Positions 56,101 to 64,000 of a DNA stretch of 64,000 nucleotides are shown piece by piece. Position 1 is the first letter of the stretch, and each line of letters begins with the position of its first letter. Where the stretch lies: assembly GCF_033115175.1 (NCBI RefSeq), contig NC_084834.1, positions 90,194,462 to 90,258,461 on the forward strand, in the 5' to 3' direction. The DNA is from Lepus europaeus. Its lineage: Eukaryota; Chordata; Mammalia; Lagomorpha; Leporidae. The notes beneath the pieces were generated by a model, which ran no database searches, had not been told where the DNA came from, and was given only the letters and a program-made list of their open reading frames with translations. A program made the position numbers and the translations under genes.

Positions 56101-58908
56101 GTGATATTTTCTTCTCCAAATCACTTATTTCTAGTAGAAGCAGCCAATAATAATACATCATACAACTGGCCACAGTGATGGGTCTAGGGTGGAAAAGTGA
56201 GCCAATCAAACTCATTTCCATGTACTTTCCAAGTTGAAACTAGAAAAAGAAGGCCTGGAGGCAACAAAGAACAAAGTAGATCAATTTTTCTCCCATTGTT
56301 CATTCCATCCCATCCACACGGACATCTTCAACATTCCCAGGACATGCCATACTCCTACCTGTGGGCCTCTGCAGCTACTATCACCTTTGTCCACAATACT
56401 TTTCTGAAGGTATCCACATGGTTCATTCATTCACTTCCTTCAGATTTCTATTCAAATGTCAACTCCTCATGGAGGCCTTCTCTTAACTATCCTATCTAAA
56501 AATTGTGAGTCTTTAAATACTTCCTAAATAGGTCTCCTACCTACCTCTAGTATTTTTAATATTTATCCCCTTCAAACATACAACATATTTAATACATTCA
56601 CCTTAAAGTATCTGTCTCTCCCATTGGAATATGAATACCAAAACACAGATTTTTGTTTATGCTGTTCTGTTGTACACTCTGTATCTATCATATTAACTGA
56701 CAAAAAGGAAATATGTAAATATATTGATTAGATTAATAATTCTCAAGAGTGGTGCAGAAAGCAGCTCTCTGCCTGATCAGAATTTATAATGACAATAAAA
56801 ATATTATATTCTATACACCTGAGTGGGAGACCAGCAGGGGGTACCTGGCTCCTGGCTTTGGATTGGCGCAGCGCCGGCCATAGCGGCCATTTGGGGAGTG
56901 AACCAACGGAAGGAGGACCTTTCTCTCTGCCTCTCTCTCTCACTGTCTATAACTCTACCTGTCAAATAAAAAAAAATATATTATATTCTATAAAGAAATC
57001 ATTATTTCAGAAATGCATTCAGCACAAGTGAAGTTTGATTATTTAGTGCATAATAATTAGCCCAAGCTAATTCTAGTCCATTTTCTTCTTACAAGGAAAA
57101 AAAATCTTACAGATAGCAGGGTATTTATAAAGAGTCATCCTCCCACCAAACTATCACTATTTCATAATAAAGCATAAAATACAAAATCCTCAAGCTCCAA
57201 GATTTTAACCTAGTAGTTAAGACATAGGTTAAAATGCTCTTGTCCCATATCAAGAGTACCTGGGCTCAATCCCCAGCATCTGACTCTATCTTCTGCTAAT
57301 GTAGACCTTGGGAGGCAGCAAATGATGCTTCAAATAACTGGATTCCTGCTACCCACGTGAGAGACTTGGACTGTTCCTGGCTCTGATCCCAGCACAGTCC
57401 CAGCTACAGCAGCAATCTGGAAGTCAACCAGCAGATGGAAGCACTCTCACTAGTCTCTACCTCTCAAATTAAAATAAAAAATTATCTATACACACAGATC
57501 TCAACCACATATACACACATGTTAAAAGGACACTTCAGATATAATGCTGGCATATATTCAAACTACAGATCAAGAGAAGTACATTCTTCTTGATGATACT
57601 ATGAAAAATTTCAAAACTGTAGAGCAATAATTTTAGACATTTTATTATGTCTAAAGTTACCAAAATTCAACAACAATAAAAAAGCTTAAAATACTACTCT
57701 GGGCTTGCAATGAGGGTTGAATTCTAAGATAAGACCTAACACAAGGCCGGCACCACAACTCACTTGGCTAATCCTCCGCCTGCGGCGCCGGCACCCCAGG
57801 TTCTAGTCTTGGTCAGGGTGCCAGATTCTGTCCTGGTTACTCCTCTTCCAGTCCAGCTCTCTGCTGTGGCCCAGGAAGTCAGTGGAGGATGGCCCAAGTG
57901 CTTGGGCCCTGTATCTGCATGGGAGACCAGGAAGAAGCACCTGGCTCCTGGCTTCAGATCAGCACAGCGCGCCAGCCGTAGCGGCCATTTAGGGGGTAAG
58001 CCAACAGAAGGAAGATCTTTCTGTCTCTCTCTCTCTCACTGTCTAACTCTGCCTGTCCAAAAAAAAAAAAAAAGACCTAACACAAATAAGGTGCTCACAT
58101 GCTATCTCTAGGATTCCTGTGAGGTAGATGTGATTTTGCTTATTTGAAAGAGGATGGCTGGAACTCAGAGTCATCCCAGGGGAAGGGCCAGAACACAAGC
58201 CTTGATCTAACTCCAACATCCATCTTTTTTCCAAAAAGTATAAAAATTAGACCGATGGCCAGTGCTGCAGCTCACTAGGCTAATCCTCCGCCTGCGGTGC
58301 CGGCACTCTAGGTTCTAGTCCCGGTTGGGGAGCTGGGTTCTGTCCTGGTCACTCCTCTTCCAGTCCAGCTCCCTGCTGTGGCCCAGGAAGGCAGTGGAGG
58401 ATGGCCCAAGTCCTTGCACTCTGCACCTGCGTGGGAGACCAGAAGGAAGCACCTGGCTCCTGGCTTTGGAACAGCGTGGCAAGCCAGCCACAGCGCAACG
58501 GCCGTAGCGGCCATTTTGGGGGTGAACCAATGGAAGGAAGACCTTTCTCTCTGACTCTCTCACTCACTAACTCTGCCTGTCCAAAAAAAAAAAATTAGAC
58601 CCAGATTCTAACAGCCTTGTATGATCCTAAACCTATTGACAATGACATTTCACTGTAGCAATGAAAAACAAAAGAATTCTGTAATAGTAGGGAAGAAAGG
58701 AGGACAAGTGGAGGAGAAAACATCCACACACAATAACCAAGCATAAAGTAAATAACATAGGTAAAAAGAACTTAAAACATCAAGTTTAATACTCACCCCT
58801 GGGATTGCCCATTCTCCACAGTCTTTCCTTTTTATTGCAACAAACTGTAAGATGGGTTTCCCAGAAACAGGATGGGTGATTTTATTTCCACTGCTATCCT
58901 TTTTCCAC
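39390..58908 (-). CDS. NUDT9: ADP-ribose pyrophosphatase NUDT9, last four coding exons joined
   Basis: NUDT9 is a mainly mitochondrial Nudix hydrolase that cleaves ADP-ribose to AMP and ribose 5-phosphate; its fold is shared by the C-terminal domain of the TRPM2 channel. In transcript order the exons are 58908-58797, 55993-55847, 53587-53503 and 39568-39390. They join in frame to 173 codons and a stop, the same count as the equivalent part of the 350-residue human protein. The Nudix box straddles the first junction: GG(MVDPGE), then KREFGEEAL. The final intron is about 13.9 kb and holds the full-length L1. Exons for the N-terminal half, including the mitochondrial presequence, are not in the window, which ends in an intron. 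Confidence 0.96.
39989..40313 (+). repeat. CSINE, full length
   Basis: Head gggccggcactgtggcacag; 13-bp duplication aaaatatttctag at 39976-39988 and 40314-40326. In the last NUDT9 intron, antisense to the gene. Confidence 0.97.
40414..40748 (+). repeat. CSINE, young
   Basis: Head ggccggcgctgtggcttaac, close to the youngest copies, ending in A18. Confidence 0.96.
40758..41075 (+). repeat. CSINE, young, in tandem with the previous one
   Basis: Head gggcctgcgctgtggctcac; flanked by aactaatcctt on both sides, the left copy lying just after the tail of the preceding CSINE. Confidence 0.96.
41190..41497 (+). repeat. CSINE, diverged
   Basis: Head ggggccagcattttgtgaca with a small head deletion, typical middle, tail aataaatcttttt. 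Confidence 0.9.
41690..42335. other. Unassigned block, possibly an old L1 or ERV part
   Basis: About 650 bp less AT-rich than the flanks, with overlapping open frames on both strands (146 codons minus, 99 and 84 plus) but no motif I recognise. The sequence style (caacaactcttcttagatgc) reminds me of 5' regions of old L1s. I would not call a gene. Confidence 0.3.
42352..42692 (+). repeat. CSINE, full length
   Basis: Head ggggccagcattgtaatgta; the duplication aaacactagaagg lies on both sides (about 42340 and 42695). Confidence 0.95.
42803..43168 (-). repeat. CSINE, young, with a compound tail
   Basis: A reversed C-repeat from (TTTA)n to ccacggcgctggcc. On its tail side a unique 14-nt tract (agcgctctaggc) lies between two T-rich runs before the duplication aggatattta (about 42789 and 43169). 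Confidence 0.95.
43466..43791 (+). repeat. Old CSINE with A-run
   Basis: A diverged C-repeat (gattgtagcacagtgggtaa, agatggccaagtgcttagg) ending in about 24 A. Confidence 0.88.
43817..43930 (+). repeat. MIR SINE core
   Basis: The block ccattttacaagtgaaaaaa followed by caaggtcacacagct is the MIR core. Confidence 0.85.
44044..44753 (+). mobile_element. 5'-truncated L1 (3' UTR only) with double tail
   Basis: The duplication aaagatcccaatcg at 44030-44043 and 44754-44767 bounds the insertion. It includes the internal A31 run near 44118, the G-rich tract and attaaataaaagtt. After the first poly(A), a short cattgtggc and a second A/T-rich tail follow. Confidence 0.93.
44781..45470 (-). pseudogene. 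Candidate processed retrocopy of an unidentified mRNA
   Basis: A T-run at 44789-44803 reads as poly(A) on the minus strand, and the block becomes steadily GC- and CpG-rich toward 45430, as an mRNA does toward its 5' end. A GCA/GCC-type triplet run lies near 44961-44978. No intact long frame exists on either strand, the longest being about 98 codons. I could not name the parent gene or find target-site duplications. Confidence 0.4.
46620..47725 (+). pseudogene. L1 ORF1 relic
   Basis: It aligns along its length with the intact ORF1 at 10272. The start ATG is changed (attgcaaacaacag), a stop follows the Glu-Arg-Ile near 46843, another interrupts near 47311 (caccatgacacg), and frame changes occur near 47460. 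The longest open part is 46918-47313, covering the coiled coil and RRM start. Confidence 0.92.
47743..51569 (+). pseudogene. L1 ORF2 relic (endonuclease-reverse transcriptase)
   Basis: ORF2p nicks DNA and reverse-transcribes L1 RNA. The frame starts [19 protein letters not shown], with QETHL and SDHKG endonuclease motifs, then the RT domain with KSPGPDGF, the FADD active-site block near 49846 and a C-terminal Cys-rich [18 protein letters not shown] segment near 51130. Breaks include frame changes near 47950 (A-run), 48172 and 49687, and stops near 48490 and 48864. Open pieces of 230, 266 and 305 codons remain. It would need about 1275 codons intact. Confidence 0.95.
51570..52781 (+). mobile_element. 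3' UTR of the full-length L1
   Basis: It contains an internal A18 run near 52201 after cactctggc, the conserved aggtacctttctctgaaggg block, and a G-rich purine tract at about 52655-52720. Confidence 0.9.
52889..53212 (+). repeat. CSINE, diverged
   Basis: Head gagctggcattgcagcttgg, middle ggccaagcacttgggtccc, tail (AAAT)n. Confidence 0.9.
53503..53587 (-). CDS. NUDT9: NUDT9 penultimate exon
   Basis: Twenty-eight codons [20 protein letters not shown] and onward end in HDET plus one base; donor gtaatt. The [10 protein letters not shown] stretch is highly conserved in NUDT9 and in the TRPM2 NUDT9-H domain. Confidence 0.96.
53762..54091 (-). repeat. Old CSINE
   Basis: A reversed C-repeat from ggtttttttaattgtttatt to gcaccaaatacccatccc, close to a NUDT9 exon. 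Confidence 0.88.
54156..54312 (-). repeat. CSINE 3' half with (GTTTTT)n tail
   Basis: Only the tail-proximal 110 nt of a reversed young CSINE remain, with a (TTTTTG)n tail complement at 54158-54196. Confidence 0.93.
54333..54668 (+). repeat. CSINE, young
   Basis: Head ggggccggcaccgtgactca; duplication gagttctttag on both sides (about 54322 and 54668). Confidence 0.96.
54745..54962 (+). repeat. CSINE 3' two-thirds
   Basis: It starts near caatggcctgggagagtagt and runs to the aaataagtaaatcttt-type tail; the head is missing. Confidence 0.9.
54966..55058 (-). repeat. CSINE 5' third, inverted
   Basis: Reads in reverse from gtgcaacagctgggacaca to gccacagcaccggcccc, complementing the part missing from the neighbouring fragment. 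Confidence 0.9.
55191..55465 (+). repeat. CSINE with internal deletion
   Basis: Head ggggccagtgctgtggcata; the central gatggcccaagtccttggg block is absent, leaving cagcggaagctcgtagctcc. Confidence 0.92.
55466..55513 (+). repeat. G-rich purine run
   Basis: G13 followed by (GGGGA)-type repeats, directly after the CSINE tail; a possible G-quadruplex. Confidence 0.85.
55847..55993 (-). CDS. NUDT9: NUDT9 exon carrying the Nudix box
   Basis: Forty-nine codons begin [20 protein letters not shown]. The spacing G-x5-E-x7-R-E-F-x-E-E matches the Nudix motif, with the conserved Glu residues of REFGEE as metal ligands. The exon ends RLFSQDHLV before gtaaga. Confidence 0.97.
56290..56700 (+). repeat. 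L2 LINE 3' end
   Basis: The blocks ttctattcaaatgtcaactc ctcatggaggcc and ctcccattggaatatgaata follow the order of the L2 3' region. Confidence 0.75.
56815..56978 (+). repeat. CSINE, 5'-truncated
   Basis: The 3' 160 nt of a young CSINE flanked by a 15-bp duplication atattatattctata at about 56800-56814 and 56979-56993. Confidence 0.95.
57200..57482 (+). repeat. Old CSINE
   Basis: A diverged C-repeat (aacctagtagttaagacata, ggctcaatccccagcatctg) with tail aaaataaaaa. Confidence 0.85.
57745..58071 (+). repeat. CSINE, young
   Basis: Head ggccggcaccacaactcact; exact 14-bp duplication aagacctaacacaa at 57731-57744 and 58072-58085. Confidence 0.97.
58255..58590 (+). repeat. CSINE, young
   Basis: Head ggccagtgctgcagctcact; flanked by aaaaattagacc copies. 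Lies about 200 bp from a NUDT9 exon and carries the duplicated gccagcc block. Confidence 0.96.
58797..58908 (-). CDS. NUDT9: NUDT9 exon with WKKDSSGNK...CGEWAIPG
   Basis: On the minus strand an acceptor acag is followed by one base completing an Arg codon, then 37 codons from WKKDSSGNK through [19 protein letters not shown]; donor gtgagt. It is the first part of the Nudix fold and ends at the first Gly of the Nudix box. Confidence 0.95.
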
Positions 58909-59319
58909 CTGTGAATGGTAATGTTAAAATCATAACTTATTTAGAACAAAGATCAAGGTCCTACCTCAAGCTTGTGACAATTATCAACATATTTTTCATT
59001 TTAAGAGTTATCTATAGATTTTTATTAGAAATAATTTATATTTAGCATCATCACAAATCAGGACAAATGTCTGTTTTACATAAAGGATATTGTATTACTG
59101 TACTCTCCATACTTAAAATTAAAGACATAAACAATTTTTACGACTTAAAAGTACCATCAAAAAAAGAAGTTGAAAAACATAACAGAATTTAAAGGAAGAT
59201 TATAAAAGTTTAAAAAAAGAAAAGTTCAAGGATCCTCTTTAAAAACTGCAGGTGGTGAAAAAGACCTGGTAATACCTGCTTTTAACAGTTCACAATGTGT
59301 TATCAAGTATAAGAAACTA

Positions 59320-59658
59320 GAGGCTGGTGCTGTGGTGTAGTAGGTAAAGCCGCCATCCACAGTGCAGGTATCCCATATGGGTACCAGGTCAAGTCCTGGC
59401 TGCTCCACTTCCTATCTAGCTCTCTGCAGTGGCCTGGGACAGTAGTAGAAGATGGCCCAAGTCCTTGGCCACCTGCACCCGTGGGAGACTCAGAGGAAGC
59501 TCCTGGCTCCTGTCTTAGGATCAACACAGCTCCAGCCGTTGCAGACATTTAGAGGAGTGAACCAGCAGGAAGACCTCTCTCTCTCTCTCTGCCTCTTCTT
59601 CTCTCTCTGTGTAACTCCAACTTTCAAATAACTAAACAAATATTAAAAAAAAAAAAAA
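59320..59658 (+). repeat. CSINE, full length
   Basis: Head aggctggtgctgtggtgtag; flanked by aagtataagaaac on both sides. Confidence 0.95.
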
Positions 59659-60606
59659 ACAAAGTATAAGAAACCATATGGTACAGTTTCTGTTGATGTC
59701 AAAAACTTTCCACTTCTAATGAGAAGTGAAAAAAATCTCATTCTACCCTTTAATTTTATATTTTGCATTCAATTGCACATGGTTTTGTAAAAAGTATCAA
59801 GGCAATGTTAACTTCAGAATACACAAATCAATAATCATTAAATGGATAAATGTATTAAGGCACCAAGAGCAGTGTCAGATACATGACAAATGCTATACAT
59901 ATCCACACATGACATGAATGAAAAATTTTCCCATGAAATTAAGACTTTAAAGAGAAATCAAAACAAAATATTAGAAATGAAGAATTCAATAGAACAAATT
60001 AAAAAAATGTGGTGGGAAGCCTTAACAACAACCTCATTGAGGCAGAAGAAAGAATATCCAAGTTAGAAGAAAAATCTCTGCAAATTTTATAGTCAGATAA
60101 AAACAAAAGAATTAAAAAACTAAAAAACAGTGTCGGAGATTTGAGATAATATCAAACTCAACATACGGGTCTTAGAGGAGTTCTTAAATGCATGGAAAGA
60201 GAGAATGGATTAGAAGACATTCCTAGTGAAAGATTTACAGAAAACTTGCCTAATTTGGAGAAAGAAATGGATATGTAAATACAGGAAACATATAGAACTC
60301 CTAACAGACATGACCAGAGAAGATCTTTATCACCACACATTGTAGTCAAAAGGACACACAAAGAGGAAACATCATCCATGTTCATGGGCCAAAGAATTAA
60401 TATCCTCAAAATATCCATACTACCATAAGCAACTGACAGATTCAATGTGATACTAATCAAAACACTAAGGACATTCTTCTCAGATATAGAAAAAATGATG
60501 CTGAAATTCATATGGAAACGCATGAGACTCCAAATAGCTAAAGCAATCTTGTACAACAAAAATAAAGCTGAAGGCATTATCATAACAGATTTCAAGACAT
60601 ACTACA

Positions 60607-60635
60607 ATTAAATAAAAATTTAATAAAAAAAAAAA
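60607..60635 (+). mobile_element. 29-bp L1 3'-end insertion
   Basis: Twenty-nine bases (attaaataaaaatttaata plus A-run) equal the extreme end of an L1 and its tail. They are bracketed by an exact 13-bp duplication aagacatactaca at 60594-60606 and 60636-60648, which restores the host L1 reading when removed. Confidence 0.9.
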
Positions 60636-61221
60636 AAGACATACTACAGGGCAGCAATAATCAAAACAGCCTGGTACTGGCACAAAAACAGATAGATAGA
60701 ACAATGGAAAAAAAAGAAACGCCAGAAATCAACCCATATATCTACAACTAATTTATCTTTGACAAAGGAACTAAAATCAATCCCTGGAACAAGAACAATC
60801 TCTTCAACAAATAATGCTAGGAAAACTGGATCTCCACATGCAAGAAGTATGAAGCAAGACCCCACCTTATACCTTACACAAAAATCCACTCAACATGGAT
60901 TAAAGACCTAAATCTATAACCCAATACCATCAAATTATTAGACAACATTGGGGAAACCTTGCAAGACATTAGCATACGCAAAGAATTCTGGAAAAGACCC
61001 CATAGGCACAGGCAATCAAAGCCAAACTTCACAAATGGGATTACATCAAATTGAGAAGCTTCTGTACCACAAAGAAACATTCAGCAAAGTGAAAAGGCAA
61101 CTGACAGAATGGGAGACATTATTTGTGAATTATGCAACTGATAAAGGATTAACAACCAGAATATATAAAGAGCTCAAGAAACTCAACAACAACAAAACAA
61201 ACAGCCCAGTTAAGAAATGGC

Positions 61222-61592
61222 AAAGGACTTAAATGGGCTTTTTTCTTTTTTTTCTCTTTTTTTTCTTCTTTTTTAAGATTTATGTTATTTATTTGAAAGA
61301 CAGAGTTACAAAGAGGCATAGAGACACAGAGAGAGGTCTTCCATCCACTGGTTCACTCCCCAGATGGCCGCAACAGCTGGAGCTGCGCCGATCCAAAGCC
61401 AGGAGCCAGGAGCTTTCTCCAGGTCTCCCACATGGGTGCAGGGGCCCAAGGACTTAGGCCATCTTCTACTGCTTTCCCAGGCCACTGCAGATAGCTGGAT
61501 CAGAAGAAGAGCAGCTGGGAGTAGAACCGGCGTCCATATGGCATGTCGGCACTTCAGGCCAGTTTTAACCTGCTGCGCCATAGCCAGCCCCA
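61222..61592 (-). repeat. CSINE inside the older L1
   Basis: A reversed C-repeat with a long T-rich tail; aaatgggc flanks it at 61212 and 61593. Confidence 0.94.
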
Positions 61593-61839
61593 AAATGGGC
61601 ATTTTTCAAAAGAGGAAACCAAATGGCCAAAAAGCACTTGAAAAAATGCTCAGGATCACTAGCTATCAGAGAAATGCAAATCAAAACCACTATGTGGTTT
61701 CACCTTACCTCTGTCAGAATAGCTTTTATACAGAAATCAACAAAAAACAAATGCTCCCAAGAATGTGGGGGAAAGGTACCCTAATCCACTGTTGGTGGGG
61801 ATGTCAACTGGTACAGCCACTGTGAAAGACAGTATGCAA

Positions 61840-62178
61840 GGCCAGTGCTGCAGCTCAATAGGCTAATCCTCCGCCTGCGGTGCCAGCACCCCGGGTTCTA
61901 GTCCCAGTCGGGGCGCCGGATTCTGTCCTGGTTGCCCCTCTTCCAGGCCAGCTCTCTGCTGTGGCCCGGAAAGGCAGTGGAGGATGGCCCAAGTCCTTGG
62001 GCCCTGCACCCACATGGGAGACCAGGAGAAGCACCTGGCTCCTGGCTTCGGATCAGCGCAATGCACCGGCCACAGCGCGCCGGCCGCGGAAGCCATTGGA
62101 GGGTGAACCAATGGCAAAAAGGAAGACCTTTCTCTCTCTCTCACTGTCCACTCTGCCTGGCAAAAAAAAAAAAAAAAA

Positions 62179-62205
<27 letters not shown>
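61840..62205 (+). repeat. CSINE inside the older L1, (GAAA)n tail
   Basis: Young C-repeat with A18, then (GAAA)8; the duplication gacagtatgca lies at about 61829 and 62216. It carries the duplicated gccggcc block. Confidence 0.96.
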
Positions 62206-62210
<5 letters not shown>

Positions 62211-62536
62211 CAGACAGACAGTATGCAGATACCTCAGAAATCTGAATATAGACCTATCATATGACCCACCCATCCCACTCCTGGGAATTTACCCAAGAGA
62301 AATGAAATCAGCATATGAAATTTATGTGTACCCCATGTTTATTGCAGCTCAATTCTCAATAGCTAAGATATGGAATCAACCCAAATGCCCATCAACTGAA
62401 GACTGGATAAAGGTAGTTACGGGATATATACATCATAGAATACTACACAGTGGGAAAAAAATTTTTTTTAAATCCTGTCATTTGCAACAAAATGGATGAA
62501 ACTGGAAGATACCATACTCAGTGAAATAAGCTAGTC

Positions 62537-62862
62537 CATGCCGGCGCCATGGCTCATCAGGCTAATCCTCCGCCTTGTGGCGCCAGCACTCCGGGTTCTA
62601 GTCCCAGTCAGGGCTCTGGATTCTGTCCCGGTTGCCCCTCTTCCAGGCCAGCTCTCTGCTATGGTCCGGGAGTGCAGTGGAGGATGGCCCAAGTCCTTGG
62701 GCCCTGCACCCGCATGGGAGACCAGGAGAAGCACCTGGCTCCTGCCTTCGGATCAGTGCAGCACACAGGCCACAGCGGCCATTGGAGGGTGAACCAACGG
62801 CAAAGGAAGACCCTTCTCTCTGTCTCTCTCTCTCTCACCGTCCACTCTGCCTGTCAAAAAAA
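62537..62862 (+). repeat. CSINE inside the older L1
   Basis: Young C-repeat, head atgccggcgccatggctcat, whose A-tail runs into the GGAA microsatellite. Confidence 0.95.
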
Positions 62863-63060
62863 AAGGAAGGAAGGAAGGAAGGAAGGAAGGAAGGAAGGAA
62901 GGAAGGAAGGAAGGAAGGAGGGAGGGAGGGAGGGAGGGAGGGAGGGAGGGAGGGAGGGAGGGAGGGAAGGAGGGAAGGAGGGAAGGAGGGAAGGAAGGAA
63001 GGAAGGAAGGAAGGAAGGAAGGAAGGAAGGAAGGAGGGAAGGAAGGAAGGAAGGAAGAAA
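62863..63060 (+). repeat. (GGAA)n/(GGGA)n microsatellite
   Basis: About 198 bp of pure purine tetranucleotide: a GGAA block, a GGGA block, a mixed stretch and a second GGAA block. It grew from the CSINE tail and produces several spurious open frames on both strands. Confidence 0.97.
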
Positions 63061-63435
63061 GAAGTCCCAAAAGGAAAAATACCATATGTACTCCCTGATC
63101 TGTGATAACTAATGGAGCACCTAAAAGATAATCCATAGAAGTGAAATTAACACTTCAAGATGCAATGACTTTGAACAGCCTTTGTCTGACTGTTGAGAAA
63201 GTTTCTTTTTTCATACAATTTGTTGAACTCTTAGTAGAGTTAATCATATGTGTATATAGCTAATTGAAAACAGATCTTAGTAAAAAATAAGAATGGAAAT
63301 AGGAGAGAGAGGAGGAAAAGGGGTGGGAGTCTGGGTTGGAGGATGGGTACAGTGGAAAGAATCACTATACTCCTAAAGTTGTATGTATGAAAAGCATGAA
63401 GGTTGTATTCCTTAAATAAAAGGTTTCTTGGGAAA

Positions 63436-64000
63436 AAATTTAAGGAAAATAAGGTGTCTTCCTAGAGTTAAATTATCAAATCTTTATTATATCCCAGATT
63501 TGCAGGAGGGGGTTCTCCTTGTAGAAAGGAAGGCCTCCAAAATATTAAAATTTAAGAAGTAGCAATATTGAGGGATTTTGCACTATTTCAGAAACAAAGC
63601 ATTATTTTCATGTGGAGAGGCAGTTGGGTCAGTGAACAAATCCTAGAAGTAAAAAATTAAGAGGAAAAAGGATAGATATGACAGAATACGCCAACTGCAT
63701 TGGAGATTGGTGACGCCAAAATCCATCTAAACATTAGGTTCAGCTACCTTCTTTATTCTGATTCATGCTCAAAAAAGGACCTTCCAAATAGGATCTGGAT
63801 TGCCAGATTGCTCTGCCTCAGGAAGAGGATACCACTCCTTAACTCCACCATTTAATATTCCCCACAACAGAATTACACAAAAGTTATCATCCCCTATTCC
63901 CTACAAGAGTCTCTGTTCAAAACAAATTGGTCTTTTTCTTGCCCTGAATCAAACACACACTACTACAAACGATTTTATTAGGCCTCTTCTTTTCACACAA
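63436..64000. other. NUDT9 intron to the window edge, nothing recognised
   Basis: No exon, RNA gene or clear repeat seen in these 565 bases. Confidence 0.5.

Larger units (their letters stand above)
59935..63435 (+). mobile_element. Older L1 LINE, internally deleted and interrupted
   Basis: 59935 to about 60366 matches ORF1 (with stops); at about 60367 it jumps to the 3' half of ORF2, losing roughly 3 kb. ORF2 then runs, broken, to about 63110 with a Cys-rich segment near 61760, then an unrelated shorter 3' UTR ending aaataaaaggtttctt. Three CSINEs, a tiny L1 insertion and a microsatellite interrupt it. It is more diverged than the 45.6-kb L1. Confidence 0.9.

Noticed and set aside
62863..63060. 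CRISPR-like or satellite array
   Set aside because: The unit is a 4-bp purine repeat with no spacers, attached to a SINE tail.
62549..63112. 187- and 157-codon plus-strand and 127-codon minus-strand frames
   Set aside because: They are CSINE sequence running into the GGAA/GGGA microsatellite; the low-complexity Lys/Glu/Gly/Arg or Ser/Phe/Leu/Pro strings are artefacts.
59935..63435. Second potentially active L1
   Set aside because: Large internal deletion, several stops and five later insertions make it long dead.

Overview
This window is nuclear DNA from a rabbit or close relative (Lagomorpha). About 45 tRNA-derived C-repeat SINEs (CSINE) of lagomorph type and several lagomorph-type L1 LINEs lie in it, and the coding exons are mammalian. 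No bacterial, plasmid, phage or CRISPR features were seen. Most open reading frames in the window are SINE, LINE or microsatellite artefacts; the real genes are split into short exons that I joined by splice sites, frame and resemblance to known mammalian proteins.

Three genes are present in the order SPARCL1 (+), SCPPPQ1 (+), NUDT9 (-), the arrangement I recall for human 4q22. SPARCL1 (hevin) runs from its second coding exon at 1668 to its stop at 20817; only the short exon with the signal peptide lies off the left edge. SCPPPQ1 (25462-35534) is a tiny secreted Pro/Gln-rich dental-epithelium protein; all eight coding exons are visible, all split in phase 0, including a 12-nt microexon. NUDT9 (ADP-ribose pyrophosphatase) enters from the right on the minus strand; its last four coding exons, with the Nudix box, lie at 58908-39390, and its 5' exons are beyond the window. 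SCPPPQ1 and NUDT9 converge on a repeat-poor spacer at about 35.8-38.9 kb.

Repeats by region. SPARCL1 introns hold many CSINEs, a U2 snRNA pseudogene, a mariner-type MITE, MER5-type hAT copies and a 4.5-kb chimeric retroelement (9374-13844). That chimera has an L1 5' UTR, an intact 353-codon L1 ORF1, then about 1.9 kb of non-L1 sequence with a decayed retroviral Gag zinc-knuckle, then an L1 3' UTR. Its 16-bp target-site duplications and two poly(A) tails show that it moved as one unit. The SCPPPQ1 introns hold two abutting L1 3' ends with a doubled 3' UTR (one a textbook 5'-inversion product) and a 5S rRNA pseudogene. The NUDT9 introns hold a full-length but broken 7.2-kb L1 (45578-52781), a GC-rich candidate retrocopy, a shredded older L1 (about 59.9-63.4 kb) and a large GGAA/GGGA microsatellite.

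The most interesting items are the L1/ERV-like chimera with intact ORF1 and no ORF2, the complete SCPPPQ1 model, and several unusually clear fossils of the L1 mechanism: twin priming, a 29-bp insertion, and short 3' transductions. No new defence system or operon-like system is visible.
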